Below, in pieces: positions 9,428 to 17,738 of a DNA stretch of 64,000 bases. The position numbers and the translations under genes are program-made. The first letter of the stretch is position 1; every line of letters starts with the position of its first letter. This stretch comes from Bacillota bacterium (GTDB lineage Bacteria; Bacillota; Clostridia; Acetivibrionales; JAEZXR01): positions 52,662-116,661 of the forward strand of contig JAEZXR010000116.1 in the NCBI GenBank assembly GCA_023419605.1. The letters are read 5' to 3'. The notes under the pieces are model-generated. The model saw nothing but the letters and a program-made list of their open reading frames with translations. It made no database searches and had not been told where the DNA came from.

Positions 9428-10138
9428 TTAGATGGAAAGCTCCAGGGCTTCCTTATCCAGAATCAGCAGCTTCTTATTTCCTATTAACTCGATGACACCT
9501 TCCTCCTGAAGATTGCTTAGTTTCCGGCTGATAGTCTCTCTTGTAACACCGATATAGCTCGCCATTCCCTCACGGCTCAGCGGCAGTTCAACCAGTATGC
9601 CCCGTGAATGATCCCTCCCATATTTCCCGGCAAATTCCATCAGAAGCATGCTGACCCGGGTCTCAGCATCCTTGGTGCCCATATTCTGAATCAACCGCTC
9701 CAGTCGTTCCAGACGACTGCACAGTTCTTCCATAATTTTCAGGCCTACACCCGGATGTTCCCGCAGCATCTGCTGAAACTCCTGCTTGTTAATCATGCAG
9801 ACCTGAGTTTCTTCCAATGCTTCTACATTGTAAGTGGCCTGCTGGTCCTTCAATAGGTTTTTTTCACCGATGAAATCTCCCTCCGAGAAGATATATAAAA
9901 TCTGTTCCTTCCCTTCGGGCGTATACTTAAATGCCTTTACCTGTCCACTGTTTATAATAATGAGGCTATTTGGAAAGCTGCTTTCCATAAACAGCATTTG
10001 CCCTTTCAGATATTGTTTTCTTTGTATGAGCGCTACGATCCTCCCGATATCCTCGGCACCAAGGCCTGAAAAAATGGGCACTCGCAGGGCACAGGCTCTA
10101 TGTCCGCAATTTTCACAGTTACACGCATGAAAAGACAT
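9428..10138 (-). CDS. Crp/Fnr-family regulator with N-terminal cysteine cluster (HcpR-like)
   Basis: A 236-residue activator with an N-terminal cluster of Cys6, Cys8, Cys11 and Cys16, a cyclic-nucleotide-binding fold (residues about 22-130), a dimerisation helix and a C-terminal winged HTH. The recognition helix VTRETISRKL places Arg200, Glu201 and Arg205 at the positions that in E. coli Crp read TGTGA. This matches the TGTGA-N6-TCAAA site in front of fprA. The Cys cluster suggests an Fe-S or redox sensor. HcpR-type regulators of nitrosative stress recognise the same half-site. The start has GGAGAGG eight bases upstream of ATG. Ligand identity is inferred, not seen. Confidence 0.85.
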   Translation of the reverse strand: MSFHACNCENCGHRACALRVPIFSGLGAEDIGRIVALIQRKQYLKGQMLFMESSFPNSLIIINSGQVKAFKYTPEGKEQILYIFSEGDFIGEKNLLKDQQATYNVEALEETQVCMINKQEFQQMLREHPGVGLKIMEELCSRLERLERLIQNMGTKDAETRVSMLLMEFAGKYGRDHSRGILVELPLSREGMASYIGVTRETISRKLSNLQEEGVIELIGNKKLLILDKEALELSI

Positions 10139-10219
10139 GTCTCACCTCTCCTTGTCCGTTGCTTTTACTTTTATTGTACCACAGCGGGAGGTATTCAAAA
10201 ACAGCCTTTTCAGCTTCTC

Positions 10220-11068
10220 TCACCTATGCTTTACCAAAAGCTTCTCCAGATATACTACACCCTGGTACATAAGGGCAGCAGCCACCGCCAGGATCAGTAC
10301 GCTGGTCATCACCAGGTCCAATTGGAACACCTGGCCTCCATATACAATTAAATAACCGATCCCCGCCTTGGATACCAGGAACTCTCCGACGATAACACCG
10401 ACCCAGGACAAGCCGACATTAATTTTCAGTGCACTGATCATGGTAGGAAATGCAGCCGGCAGTACCACTTTGGTTAAAATCTGTCTCTTTCTGCCTCCGA
10501 AAGTCTGTACCAGCTTTATTTTTTCCTCATCCACCGCCAGAAAACCATTGAGAACTTCCATAATGGTTACAATCAGTGAGATAGCCAACGCCATTACAAT
10601 GATCGATGCAGGACCCGCACCGATCCATATGATGAATATGGGACCCAGGGCGATCTTAGGTAAGCTGTTGAGAACCACCAAATACGGTTCCATCACTTTG
10701 GATAGAAAGCTGGACCACCATAGTATTACCGCAATTAAAGTCCCTGCAACAGTACCTAACACAAAGCCCACGATGGTCTCAAGGCAGGTAATCCCTATAT
10801 GTTTGAACAACTGGCCCTCGTTGTAGAGATTGGTCAACGTTCGCAGGATTCTGGATGGCTGGCTTGTAATAAATGCATCAATCAGTTTTAATCTTGCAGC
10901 TGCTTCCCATATAACAAAAAAGGCTACCAGCAGTAGGATCTGCGTAGTAAGAATGGCCATTTTGCGCCTTTTTATCTTTTTCAGATATTCCTCGTGTTCC
11001 TGTGATATGAATTCTTTAGCGGTATCTTCTTTCTGTCTGCCGCTCCTTCCCCATTTAAACATGCACAT
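10220..11068 (-). CDS. ABC transporter permease, TauC/SsuC type
   Basis: A 282-residue inner-membrane permease of the nitrate/sulfonate/taurine class. A charged N-terminal tail of about 40 residues precedes roughly six TM segments. The ATPase-contact EAA loop is seen as NGFLAVDEEKIKLVQTFGG. Its start overlaps the ATPase gene by 14 bases, so both belong to one transcript. No substrate-binding protein gene adjoins the pair, so the substrate is unknown (candidates for this class include thiamine precursors, sulfonates, pyrimidines and riboflavin). Confidence 0.87.
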   Translation of the reverse strand: MCMFKWGRSGRQKEDTAKEFISQEHEEYLKKIKRRKMAILTTQILLLVAFFVIWEAAARLKLIDAFITSQPSRILRTLTNLYNEGQLFKHIGITCLETIVGFVLGTVAGTLIAVILWWSSFLSKVMEPYLVVLNSLPKIALGPIFIIWIGAGPASIIVMALAISLIVTIMEVLNGFLAVDEEKIKLVQTFGGRKRQILTKVVLPAAFPTMISALKINVGLSWVGVIVGEFLVSKAGIGYLIVYGGQVFQLDLVMTSVLILAVAAALMYQGVVYLEKLLVKHR

Positions 11069-11822
11069 CCAGCTCCTTCCATATTTCGTTAAAATACTGC
11101 CTAAATTCCGGAGCCTCTCTGCAAGTTAAGGGAGTCCTGTTTTCACAGCTTAGCTGTATGGTATGTATATTTTTTACTGTGGCCGGTCTTTTGGTTAACA
11201 CTACTACCCGGTCTGCCATGCTGATACTTTCTGCAATATCATGCGTTACCAGAATCGCTGTCTTATTTTCCTTTTTTATGATGGAATAAATATCGTCTGT
11301 AACAGCAAGCCTTGTCTGATAGTCCAATGCAGAGAAGGCTTCATCCAGCAAAAGAATCTCCGGCTTCACCGCCAGGGTCCTTATGAGTGCCGCCCGCTGC
11401 CGCATCCCCCCTGATAACTGGTCAGGATATTTGTCTTTAAACTCGTAGAGCCCGTAGGTTTTAAGCAGTTCAATCGCATATTCTCTGGTTTCCCTGGTTA
11501 GAAGCTTTCTTATTTCAAGTCCTAAAAGCACATTTTCAAGAATTGTTCTCCATTCAAAGAGATGGTCCTTCTGCAGCATATATCCAACTTCGCTCGAAGT
11601 CCCGGAAACGGGATTACCATTTACTATGACACTGCCGCTGGTGGGAGGCAATAAGCCGGAAATCAAGGATAACAGGGTTGATTTGCCACAGCCACTGGGT
11701 CCTACGATACTGATAAACTCCCCTTTTTCCATACCTAAGTTTATGTTTTCCAGGGCGTGGATTTCCCCGTTAAGGGAGTGATACTTCATATCAAGTTCAT
11801 GTATTTCTACTATGTAGTGCAT
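11055..11822 (-). CDS. ABC transporter ATP-binding protein, TauB/SsuB type
   Basis: A 255-residue ATPase partner of the adjoining permease. Walker A is GPSGCGKST, the signature motif is LSGGMRQR, Walker B is EILLLDEAF and the H-loop is LVTHD. ATG 11822 follows GGAGG at eight bases; the frame is open for a further 59 codons upstream, but that stretch (to 11999) has no ABC similarity and contains hairpins, so it is treated as leader. Expression of the pair probably depends on this 180-base leader. Confidence 0.9.
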   Translation of the reverse strand: MHYIVEIHELDMKYHSLNGEIHALENINLGMEKGEFISIVGPSGCGKSTLLSLISGLLPPTSGSVIVNGNPVSGTSSEVGYMLQKDHLFEWRTILENVLLGLEIRKLLTRETREYAIELLKTYGLYEFKDKYPDQLSGGMRQRAALIRTLAVKPEILLLDEAFSALDYQTRLAVTDDIYSIIKKENKTAILVTHDIAESISMADRVVVLTKRPATVKNIHTIQLSCENRTPLTCREAPEFRQYFNEIWKELDVHV

Positions 11823-12010
11823 CAAAAACACCTCCGGTTCGGCTGTTGATACAATCAGTATATTCCTTTTCATCCTAAAAAGTTCGCATCCGACAGCCGG
11901 AAATAAGCACGAACAAAATGCTAAGGCATTTTGCCCTTTACCCGTAAGGTTCTGGGATACACCTTTGCAGACTAGAGATATTCCTTTTATGGTAAGCAAA
12001 ATTTTTACAT
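11823..12010 (-). other. Structured 5' leader of the ABC pair, function unknown
   Basis: The leader contains complementary pieces AGCATTTTG/CAAAATGCC-like and CCGGCTGT / ACAGCCGAACCGG on the minus strand, plus two copies of AAAAGGAATAT about 125 bases apart. It does not match the conserved cores of TPP, preQ1, guanidine-I or cobalamin riboswitches as I recall them. It may hold an unrecognised regulatory RNA or be decayed sequence. Confidence 0.3.
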
Positions 12011-12016
12011 ACTAAA

Positions 12017-12043
12017 AAAGCCTTCCCCAGGGGGAAAGGCTGC
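12017..12043 (-). terminator. Terminator of the DUF5317 gene
   Basis: GCCTTTCCCC/GGGGAAGGC hairpin followed by TTTTTTAG on the minus strand. Confidence 0.85.
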
Positions 12044-12052
12044 TCTGTCACA

Positions 12053-12613
12053 TTATTCTTCTTTTAAAACCGTAGCTTCCTGTATGAAAACAAATACGCC
12101 GACGGCCAATATTACATCTCCGATACTGATAATCTTCGGCAGCGGATAGGGCCTGGGTAAGGGAATAATATCTGCCAGAAATGCAAGTCTTGTAGTTTCC
12201 TTCAGTAACGAATGCGTGAGGTCCAAACTGACCTGGACCGCATCCCTGGGAACCAGCCCGACTAGTTTTAAGCCTTCAAGCCACACGGGCATGTGCCCTC
12301 CGTTTGAGACGATAACCAGAAAGTTCATGAATGTCCCGGTGAAAATGAGCCACATGGATTTTTTCTTATAATTCATACCGATCCCTGTAAAAATAAGGAG
12401 GTAAGACAGGATGTGGATATATAAGAAATAATTATCCAGGAAACGGGCGATGGGCTGAATTTCTTTTGCTTTTAACAGGTTCGAGGCTACTTCCACAACA
12501 AACCCCAGGATAAAAAGGTACCAACCCTTGAATTCCAACTTCTCAATATTCTTTATCTTTCCCTTTCGAATCTTGCTGACAATAACGGAGGTTGCAACCG
12601 ATTCTATTACCAT
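12053..12613 (-). CDS. DUF5317 membrane protein
   Basis: A 186-residue integral membrane protein with about five hydrophobic segments and the motif SNGGHMPV, typical of the DUF5317 family. The family has no established function but is commonly encoded next to HD-GYP proteins in clostridia, as here. The coding region begins immediately after the HD-GYP stop codon (no gap), so the two are co-translated. A role in a membrane-linked signalling output of the HD-GYP protein is a guess from context. Confidence 0.85.
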   Translation of the reverse strand: MVIESVATSVIVSKIRKGKIKNIEKLEFKGWYLFILGFVVEVASNLLKAKEIQPIARFLDNYFLYIHILSYLLIFTGIGMNYKKKSMWLIFTGTFMNFLVIVSNGGHMPVWLEGLKLVGLVPRDAVQVSLDLTHSLLKETTRLAFLADIIPLPRPYPLPKIISIGDVILAVGVFVFIQEATVLKEE

Positions 12614-13876
12614 TTATCGTACTCTCCCTGCTGCAATCTGCATACCCATCATGTTACAAAATGTTTGTGCCAGCTTGGGCTCAAACTGTGTACCTGCGTT
12701 TACAAGTATTTCCTTTAAAGCGGTTTCCTTATCCATCGCATCTCTGTAAGGACGATTGGATGTCATGGCATCATACACATCCGCTACAGCAAGGATGGAA
12801 GCCTCGATGGGGATCTCTTCTCCTTTTAATCCGCTGGGATATCCTTTACCGTCAAACCGCTCGTGATGGAAGCGAATAATCTGGGCTATATCTTTCAGGA
12901 AATCCACATCTTTAAGGATCTCTGCTCCTATAGAAGTATGCCGCTGAATCTCCATGTATTCTTCCTTTGTCAGCGAACCGGGCTTCTTTAAAATACTGTC
13001 ATCGATACCGATTTTCCCAATATCATGCAGTATGGCAGCCGTTTTTATGTTTTGAATCTTCCTCGCCGGCAATCCCATAGCCTGAGCCAGCTTTACCGCA
13101 TACTCCTGCACCCGCATGGCATGTCCGCTGGTATACGGGTCCTTCGCTTCCATGGATTTATTAAGAGCCTGTATCGTATCCATGTACATATTTCGCATCT
13201 CAACGTAAAGCTTAAAGGAATACCGGGCGATAAGAAGAGGGCTAAAGAATAATACCACTGTTAAATATCCGCTATTCATATATGCCATTGCCAGCACCGT
13301 GCCAATAAAAGCGATTGCCACGGAATTAATCAATGTATCTCCGATACTCTTAATCAACATAATGGAAAAACGAGTCTCGGATAGTAAGGAAAACAGTACC
13401 GACATGATGGCACTGTTTAAAAAGACATACGTAAAGACGATGAGCAGTATGGGCAGCAGCGATAGTTTGCTGACCTCGCCTCCGGCAGCAATGTAAACAA
13501 TTCCTGAAATTCCTGTCAACAAAACGTTTTGCGCCGTGTTGAATACCGTTTTATGGGGAGGCGTGTTAAAAATATGTACATATCTTCTTCCACGCACTTT
13601 AACCACTCTGCAAAGGAAGCTTACTACGGATACAATTACCCCTGCAAGCGGCCCCCCTGTTATTATTGCCGCCAGGTTAATTGCGAAAAGGACGGATACT
13701 GCCACACCATTGGGTAATATAATCAAAAATGACTCCGCAGCCGTTCCAATGATGCACCAGAATAATAGCAGGCCATAATTCGAAATATCATACTGTATAA
13801 CAAGGTAATTTCCCATTCCTATTGCAAGTAAAACCAAAATGCCAATATAGACTACCGCTTTCTTTGGTAAGTTCAT
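12614..13876 (-). CDS. Membrane HD-GYP domain protein (probable c-di-GMP phosphodiesterase)
   Basis: A 420-residue protein with an N-terminal block of about six to seven TM segments (residues 1-205) and a C-terminal HD-GYP domain. The metal-binding HD motif is AAILHDIGKIG, followed by HTSIGAEIL, FHHERFDGKGYP (GYP motif intact) and VADVYDAMTSNRPYR. All signature residues for c-di-GMP hydrolysis are visible. The TM block may sense an external or membrane signal. It is followed without a gap by the DUF5317 gene and preceded by a 25-codon ORF with its own ribosome binding site, probably on the same transcript. Confidence 0.92.
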   Translation of the reverse strand: MNLPKKAVVYIGILVLLAIGMGNYLVIQYDISNYGLLLFWCIIGTAAESFLIILPNGVAVSVLFAINLAAIITGGPLAGVIVSVVSFLCRVVKVRGRRYVHIFNTPPHKTVFNTAQNVLLTGISGIVYIAAGGEVSKLSLLPILLIVFTYVFLNSAIMSVLFSLLSETRFSIMLIKSIGDTLINSVAIAFIGTVLAMAYMNSGYLTVVLFFSPLLIARYSFKLYVEMRNMYMDTIQALNKSMEAKDPYTSGHAMRVQEYAVKLAQAMGLPARKIQNIKTAAILHDIGKIGIDDSILKKPGSLTKEEYMEIQRHTSIGAEILKDVDFLKDIAQIIRFHHERFDGKGYPSGLKGEEIPIEASILAVADVYDAMTSNRPYRDAMDKETALKEILVNAGTQFEPKLAQTFCNMMGMQIAAGRVR

Positions 13877-13930
13877 AACCTTTACCCCTCTTGAAATACA
13901 CTATATATGTATCAGGCCAGCTGAGATACA

Positions 13931-14008
13931 TTACCACCAAGTATAAGTTGCACCAGCTGATAAAACCAGTGCGAGAATGCTTACTACAAAAAGCAGTACT
14001 TTTTTCAT
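13931..14008 (-). CDS. 25-residue hydrophobic peptide upstream of the HD-GYP gene
   Basis: A short ORF starting ATG at 14008-14006, reading MKKVLLFVVSILALVLSAGA then TYTWW and stop. It has two lysines, one long hydrophobic segment and an aromatic tail, i.e. a single-TM or secreted signal-like peptide. AAAGGGGG lies about eight bases upstream. It sits between the conserved unknown gene (14093-14731) and the HD-GYP gene, all on the minus strand. It could be a small membrane protein that works with the HD-GYP sensor, or a leader peptide. No function is known to me. Confidence 0.6.
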   Translation of the reverse strand: MKKVLLFVVSILALVLSAGATYTWW

Positions 14009-14092
14009 CGGATATAGCCCCCTTTACAGGTGTACTCTGCCATTTCGCTATGTTGGCATGCTATATACGCTTCGCTGAAATTGATGTAAACA

Positions 14093-14731
14093 TTAGCCAG
14101 CCTGAATATTATTGTTATGATATTTTACAATGTTTCGATTTACTGCATCCAATGTTGCTTTAACGATAGCTTCCTTTTTATCTCTGCTTACCAGTGCGGA
14201 ACCCGTCATCATCTGTTCACGGTTGGGCAATATCATGGACACGGCTACTACAACCACCTCGTTGCCGGCAATGGTTGCGGTTTTTATGTCTTCCAGCACC
14301 ATGGCATCTTCGACTTCGCAGTACTTTTCGACTGCATTCAAAGTAGCTTTAGCCAGCATCCTTTGCGTGTTGTAGGTCGTATTTGTCCCGGAGATCACGC
14401 CTTCATACCTTTCATCGTCCTTCTCCAGGACTACCTTGACATTGGCTTTTCCATCCGTGATGGAATACTCAATGGTCTTCAGCTTGAGCCGTCCTCCATC
14501 CGTCGTTGAATCTGTATCAATTTGTGCGATGCTTATTTTTTTATGATCAATATCCAGTCCGAATTTGGAGATGAGAATGGATTGAACGTCTCTGGAGATT
14601 TGCTTCGGACTTCTTCTCATACTGGAAACAATATGAATTTCTTCGATGTCCTGTTCCTCGTCAACGATAATCCTACAGGACTCTACAGCCTTTATCTGTT
14701 TTAAATACTGTTCAACTTCCCTAAAATCCAT
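14093..14731 (-). CDS. Conserved hypothetical protein with two alpha/beta modules
   Basis: A 212-residue soluble protein. The N-terminal part (residues 1-75) reads as an ACT/BON-like alpha-beta module with QISRDVQSILISKFGLDIDHKKI; the C-terminal part is a longer alpha-beta unit with MLAKATLNAVEKYC and IVKATLDAVNRNI, two similar helices that suggest an internal pair. No signal peptide or TM segment. It is the first gene of the HD-GYP unit. I recognise the pattern from clostridial genomes but know no function. Confidence 0.7.
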   Translation of the reverse strand: MDFREVEQYLKQIKAVESCRIIVDEEQDIEEIHIVSSMRRSPKQISRDVQSILISKFGLDIDHKKISIAQIDTDSTTDGGRLKLKTIEYSITDGKANVKVVLEKDDERYEGVISGTNTTYNTQRMLAKATLNAVEKYCEVEDAMVLEDIKTATIAGNEVVVVAVSMILPNREQMMTGSALVSRDKKEAIVKATLDAVNRNIVKYHNNNIQAG

Positions 14732-14845
14732 GTTCTCCCCCCATATCTTTTCTCAGCTACAGGATAGTCCTATAGTCCTATATGCAGTTTTCATTATATC
14801 TGATATCTCACGCAAATTCAACAATATTTGCATTTTTTTAGCAAT

Positions 14846-14885
14846 AAAAATGCCAGTAGCTGGAAACCCAGCTGCTGGCATTTTA
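14846..14885 (-). terminator. Terminator of the YcdB/SLH gene
   Basis: AAAATGCCAG-AGCTGG / CCAGCT-CTGGCATTTT hairpin with A and T runs, directly downstream of the gene ending at 14903. Confidence 0.88.
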
Positions 14886-14902
14886 ACGTCTTTAAGGGCG
14901 GT

Positions 14903-17080
14903 TTAATTTTGCAGATAATTGTATATGGTAACGGCGGCCTGAGCCCGGGTCATTTGCCCTTTGGGATTAAAGTATCCGTCATAACCGTTAATAATTTTAA
15001 GTCCTTTTGCAATTACCACATAGCCAATCAGTTCCGGGTTGATCTGATCGGTATCCTTGAATTCGCAATTGAAAATTCCCTTCAAATCGGCGATCTTGTC
15101 ATACTTTAACGCCCGAATTAAGAATTTAACAGCGTCCTCCCGTGTTACGACTGCATCGGGCGCCTTTTCAGATTCCTTTATAATCCCTTCTCTTAAGAAG
15201 AAGGAATAAAGGGCATCAACCTCTTTTCCCTCTTTAGCTACAGGGTACGGATTATAATAATTCAGCGTTTTTGACAGGAGTGTAAAGAATTCTCTTTGTG
15301 TTATATTCTGATCCGGTTTGAACTCGGTTCCTTCCAGTGATACTCCATATTCAGCCAGAACCTTGATCTGACTTTCGGCAAAGTGTCCTGCAATATCCGT
15401 ATACTGTACCGGTTTGTTTTCCTTATATGGCTTGCCGTCATAACCGACAATCGCTCCCGTATTCGCATCAAAGGCCACAGGTTTTCCCTGCTTCACTCCA
15501 TAAACCAGTTTCACCTTCTGGTCCTGTATTTGCGGTGCGGGGATGATTTTCTCCACGGTTACAGGCTGTGCCTCTATAACGTACTGAAGCTCAAGGCCGA
15601 TTTCGCTAAACATTTTTTGATACACGGTATCCAGAGAAACCGCTTTTTCTACGGATGGAAACTCTACAGTAAACCAATCCGAATCGAAGCTGGTTATTTT
15701 TCCATTAATGGCGTCATACCCCACCCTGAGAGTATTACCAGGGAATGGAATTCCATTTACTTTTCGGGTATATGCAAAGCTAAATTGTGTAGGTTTTTCC
15801 GTTTCCTTGTAGTAAGGTACGACCCTGGAATCATTATTTTCATCATATACTGTTTCATTGAACTTTGCCGGCTGCAATTCCTTCAACAGTGCCTCAGCTG
15901 CTGCTTTAGCCGCGTTCTTGTCATATTGGGCGGTTTCATCCGCTTTGTGCTCATAATACGTGTTAAAGGATTTTACCTCTCCATTGATTGCATTAATAAC
16001 AACATTCACAGACCTGTAGTCGGATTTATTGCTTTCTTTCTTCTGGAAATCCAGGCGCCATACAAATTCATTTCTATCGGCCCAGTTCTTTGAGAGACTG
16101 TAGTTTTTTACTTCATATTCACCGGTCAGCTCCAGTACTTTTATATTTCTGGCAATCTTTTCAGCCTCATCCTTTGAAATCAGCTTTGCGATTTTTTCAA
16201 TTGCATTTTTTTCCTCTTCCGTTAATACAATACTGCCCCTATCTGTTCCACCTGCCGCTGCTTCCAATTTCATCTTAGCATCCATCAAATTGTAGTCAGC
16301 GCTGGCTGCTGTGAAATACAAACGGGTGTTTTCGAATTTTTCTCCGGTGAATGCATCAATATATGGGTTATTGCTGCTCTTCGGAACAAATACAGCATAA
16401 GGATTGACCTGGTCCTTATCGTAGGTATAATTGTATTGAAGCTCCAATCCAATCTTGTCCTTGTAAGCCTGCTGGGCTTTTTCCAGAGAGAGGGCTCCTT
16501 CTGCGGAAGGGAATTTCAGCTCATCATTCCAATTGTAATTATAACCTATGACCTCACCGGTCTGCCGGTTAACAGACACGGAAACATTGTTGCCATAAAA
16601 CTGGATTCCGTTCACTACTCTTGTGTAGTTAAAATAGAATTCAATTCCTTGAATAGAATTAATAGAATTATCCTGATATCTCACCTGTGACAGAAGTCCG
16701 GGATTTACCTGGTTTATAAATGTTTCTGCAATCGCCTTTGCCTGCTCTTTACTAAACTTCGGGAGCTTTTGAGAAGCGGAATAGCTTTCCGGCTTGTAAA
16801 GACTGTAATTCAGGATGTTCCCTTTTTCGTCAACACTTGCATTGGCACTCCCCTCCACGTCATCCTTTCCACTCCAGTTTAAGCGCCATACCTTTTTCTC
16901 ATTATAGTTGTTTACATTATAAGTAAACACCGTATAACTCTCCGGGATGGTAAGCTTGGATTTCACCTGCTTAATCGCCTCTTCAAGGCCTTTTTCATTT
17001 GTTGCTGCGAATACCTGCGCCGGTATCATGGCTACGACTAGCATTATTACGGACAGCAGCAGTGCAATTCTTCTTTTCAA
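14903..17080 (-). CDS. Secreted YcdB/YcdC-repeat protein with SLH domains
   Basis: A 725-residue exported protein. A signal peptide (LKRRIALLLSVIMLVVAM...QVFA) is followed by two long repeats of the YcdB/YcdC type (PepSY-related), each carrying NYTRVVNGI/AYTRKVNGI, FPS.E.A(L/V)SL and IGLELQY. The C-terminus has S-layer homology repeats (YTDIAGHFAESQIKVLAEYG, FKDTDQINPELIG, PKGQMTRAQAAVTIYNYL) for attachment to the cell wall. TTG 17080 is chosen because GAGGTG lies seven bases upstream; an in-frame ATG at 17110 lacks one. The role is unknown; the PepSY-like repeats suggest protease inhibition or envelope proteostasis. Confidence 0.85.
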   Translation of the reverse strand: MKRRIALLLSVIMLVVAMIPAQVFAATNEKGLEEAIKQVKSKLTIPESYTVFTYNVNNYNEKKVWRLNWSGKDDVEGSANASVDEKGNILNYSLYKPESYSASQKLPKFSKEQAKAIAETFINQVNPGLLSQVRYQDNSINSIQGIEFYFNYTRVVNGIQFYGNNVSVSVNRQTGEVIGYNYNWNDELKFPSAEGALSLEKAQQAYKDKIGLELQYNYTYDKDQVNPYAVFVPKSSNNPYIDAFTGEKFENTRLYFTAASADYNLMDAKMKLEAAAGGTDRGSIVLTEEEKNAIEKIAKLISKDEAEKIARNIKVLELTGEYEVKNYSLSKNWADRNEFVWRLDFQKKESNKSDYRSVNVVINAINGEVKSFNTYYEHKADETAQYDKNAAKAAAEALLKELQPAKFNETVYDENNDSRVVPYYKETEKPTQFSFAYTRKVNGIPFPGNTLRVGYDAINGKITSFDSDWFTVEFPSVEKAVSLDTVYQKMFSEIGLELQYVIEAQPVTVEKIIPAPQIQDQKVKLVYGVKQGKPVAFDANTGAIVGYDGKPYKENKPVQYTDIAGHFAESQIKVLAEYGVSLEGTEFKPDQNITQREFFTLLSKTLNYYNPYPVAKEGKEVDALYSFFLREGIIKESEKAPDAVVTREDAVKFLIRALKYDKIADLKGIFNCEFKDTDQINPELIGYVVIAKGLKIINGYDGYFNPKGQMTRAQAAVTIYNYLQN

Positions 17081-17147
17081 ACCAATCACCTCTTCTATAG
17101 ATTTTACCAATTTGTACCTCTGTCCATTTAGACTGGGAAAATAAAAA

Positions 17148-17193
17148 AAAGTTCCATAAATTTTTCTAAAAATAAGAAAAATTTAGAAACTTT
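17148..17193 (-). terminator. Terminator of the VOC gene
   Basis: AAAGTTTCTAAATTTTTCT / AGAAAAATTTATGGAACTTT hairpin followed by a run of T on the minus strand. Confidence 0.75.
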
Positions 17194-17227
17194 TTAAAGA
17201 ATAATCCAATCAGTTAGTTTAATGAAG

Positions 17228-17608
17228 TTAGCCCAAAGGTTCCGGTCTGTAAATAAGGTGAAGTACGTTTCCTTCGGGATCTCTGAAAAAGAAGGTTTTG
17301 ATACCTGCCGGTGAAACTACGGGCGCAGCGACAACTTCCACTTTTTCTGCCATGAGCCTTTCAACCATGGCTTCAAATTCATCTACTGCCAGGGCCAAAT
17401 GGCGGATTCCGCTCACTTTATCGCCTACCTTGCCGCCATCCTCTTCCGTTTTTACGAATTCAATCATGGCGCCGTCGGGAGCCATCAGAAAGAAGGTGCC
17501 TTTACCGTTGTCGTAAACGGTTCTGAATTCGAACATTTTTATGTACCAGTCTTTCAGGGCTGCAGTATCTTTTGCGAATACCGCAACATGTTCTATGCCT
17601 TTAATCAT
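17228..17608 (-). CDS. VOC-family (glyoxalase/dioxygenase fold) protein
   Basis: A 126-residue vicinal-oxygen-chelate protein. The N-terminal metal ligand position is in IEHVAVFAKD (His), the second module carries IRHLALAVDEFE and FFFRDPEGNVLHLIYRP, with Glu/His at the usual metal-site positions. One full betaalphabetabetabeta pair is present, the normal length for this family. GGAGGG lies eight bases upstream of ATG 17608. Its promoter (TTGAAA-17-TATAAT) is followed by an operator shared with the LacI gene across the foldback element, which suggests regulation by carbon source and a role linked to sugar or uronate metabolism. The reaction is unknown. Confidence 0.85.
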   Translation of the reverse strand: MIKGIEHVAVFAKDTAALKDWYIKMFEFRTVYDNGKGTFFLMAPDGAMIEFVKTEEDGGKVGDKVSGIRHLALAVDEFEAMVERLMAEKVEVVAAPVVSPAGIKTFFFRDPEGNVLHLIYRPEPLG

Positions 17609-17633
17609 TGGGTTTACCCTCCTATTGGTTTGT

Positions 17634-17694
17634 TGGAAGCGCTTACAGCGCCTTTTTGAGTTTATTATATAGTAGAGAGGGGGATTTTTCAAGG
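17634..17694 (-). promoter_or_regulatory. Promoter and cre/LacI-type operator of the VOC gene
   Basis: On the minus strand TTGAAA and TATAAT are separated by 17 bases, and 18 bases downstream of the -10 lies TGTAAGCGCTTCCA (17647-17634). This matches the CcpA cre/LacI-family operator consensus and would act as a roadblock. The same core appears at the lacI promoter (18649-18664). Confidence 0.65.
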
Positions 17695-17738
17695 CTCTTT
17701 TTTGCGGATTTTGTTGGGATGTCTCCGCGGTAGGATTT

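Noticed and set aside
11823..11999. N-terminal extension of the ABC ATPase
   Set aside because: ABC ATPases of this class start at the HYIVEIHEL segment, which has GGAGG upstream; the extra residues look like translated leader.
11823..12010. TPP, preQ1, guanidine-I or cobalamin riboswitch
   Set aside because: None of their conserved core sequences is present.
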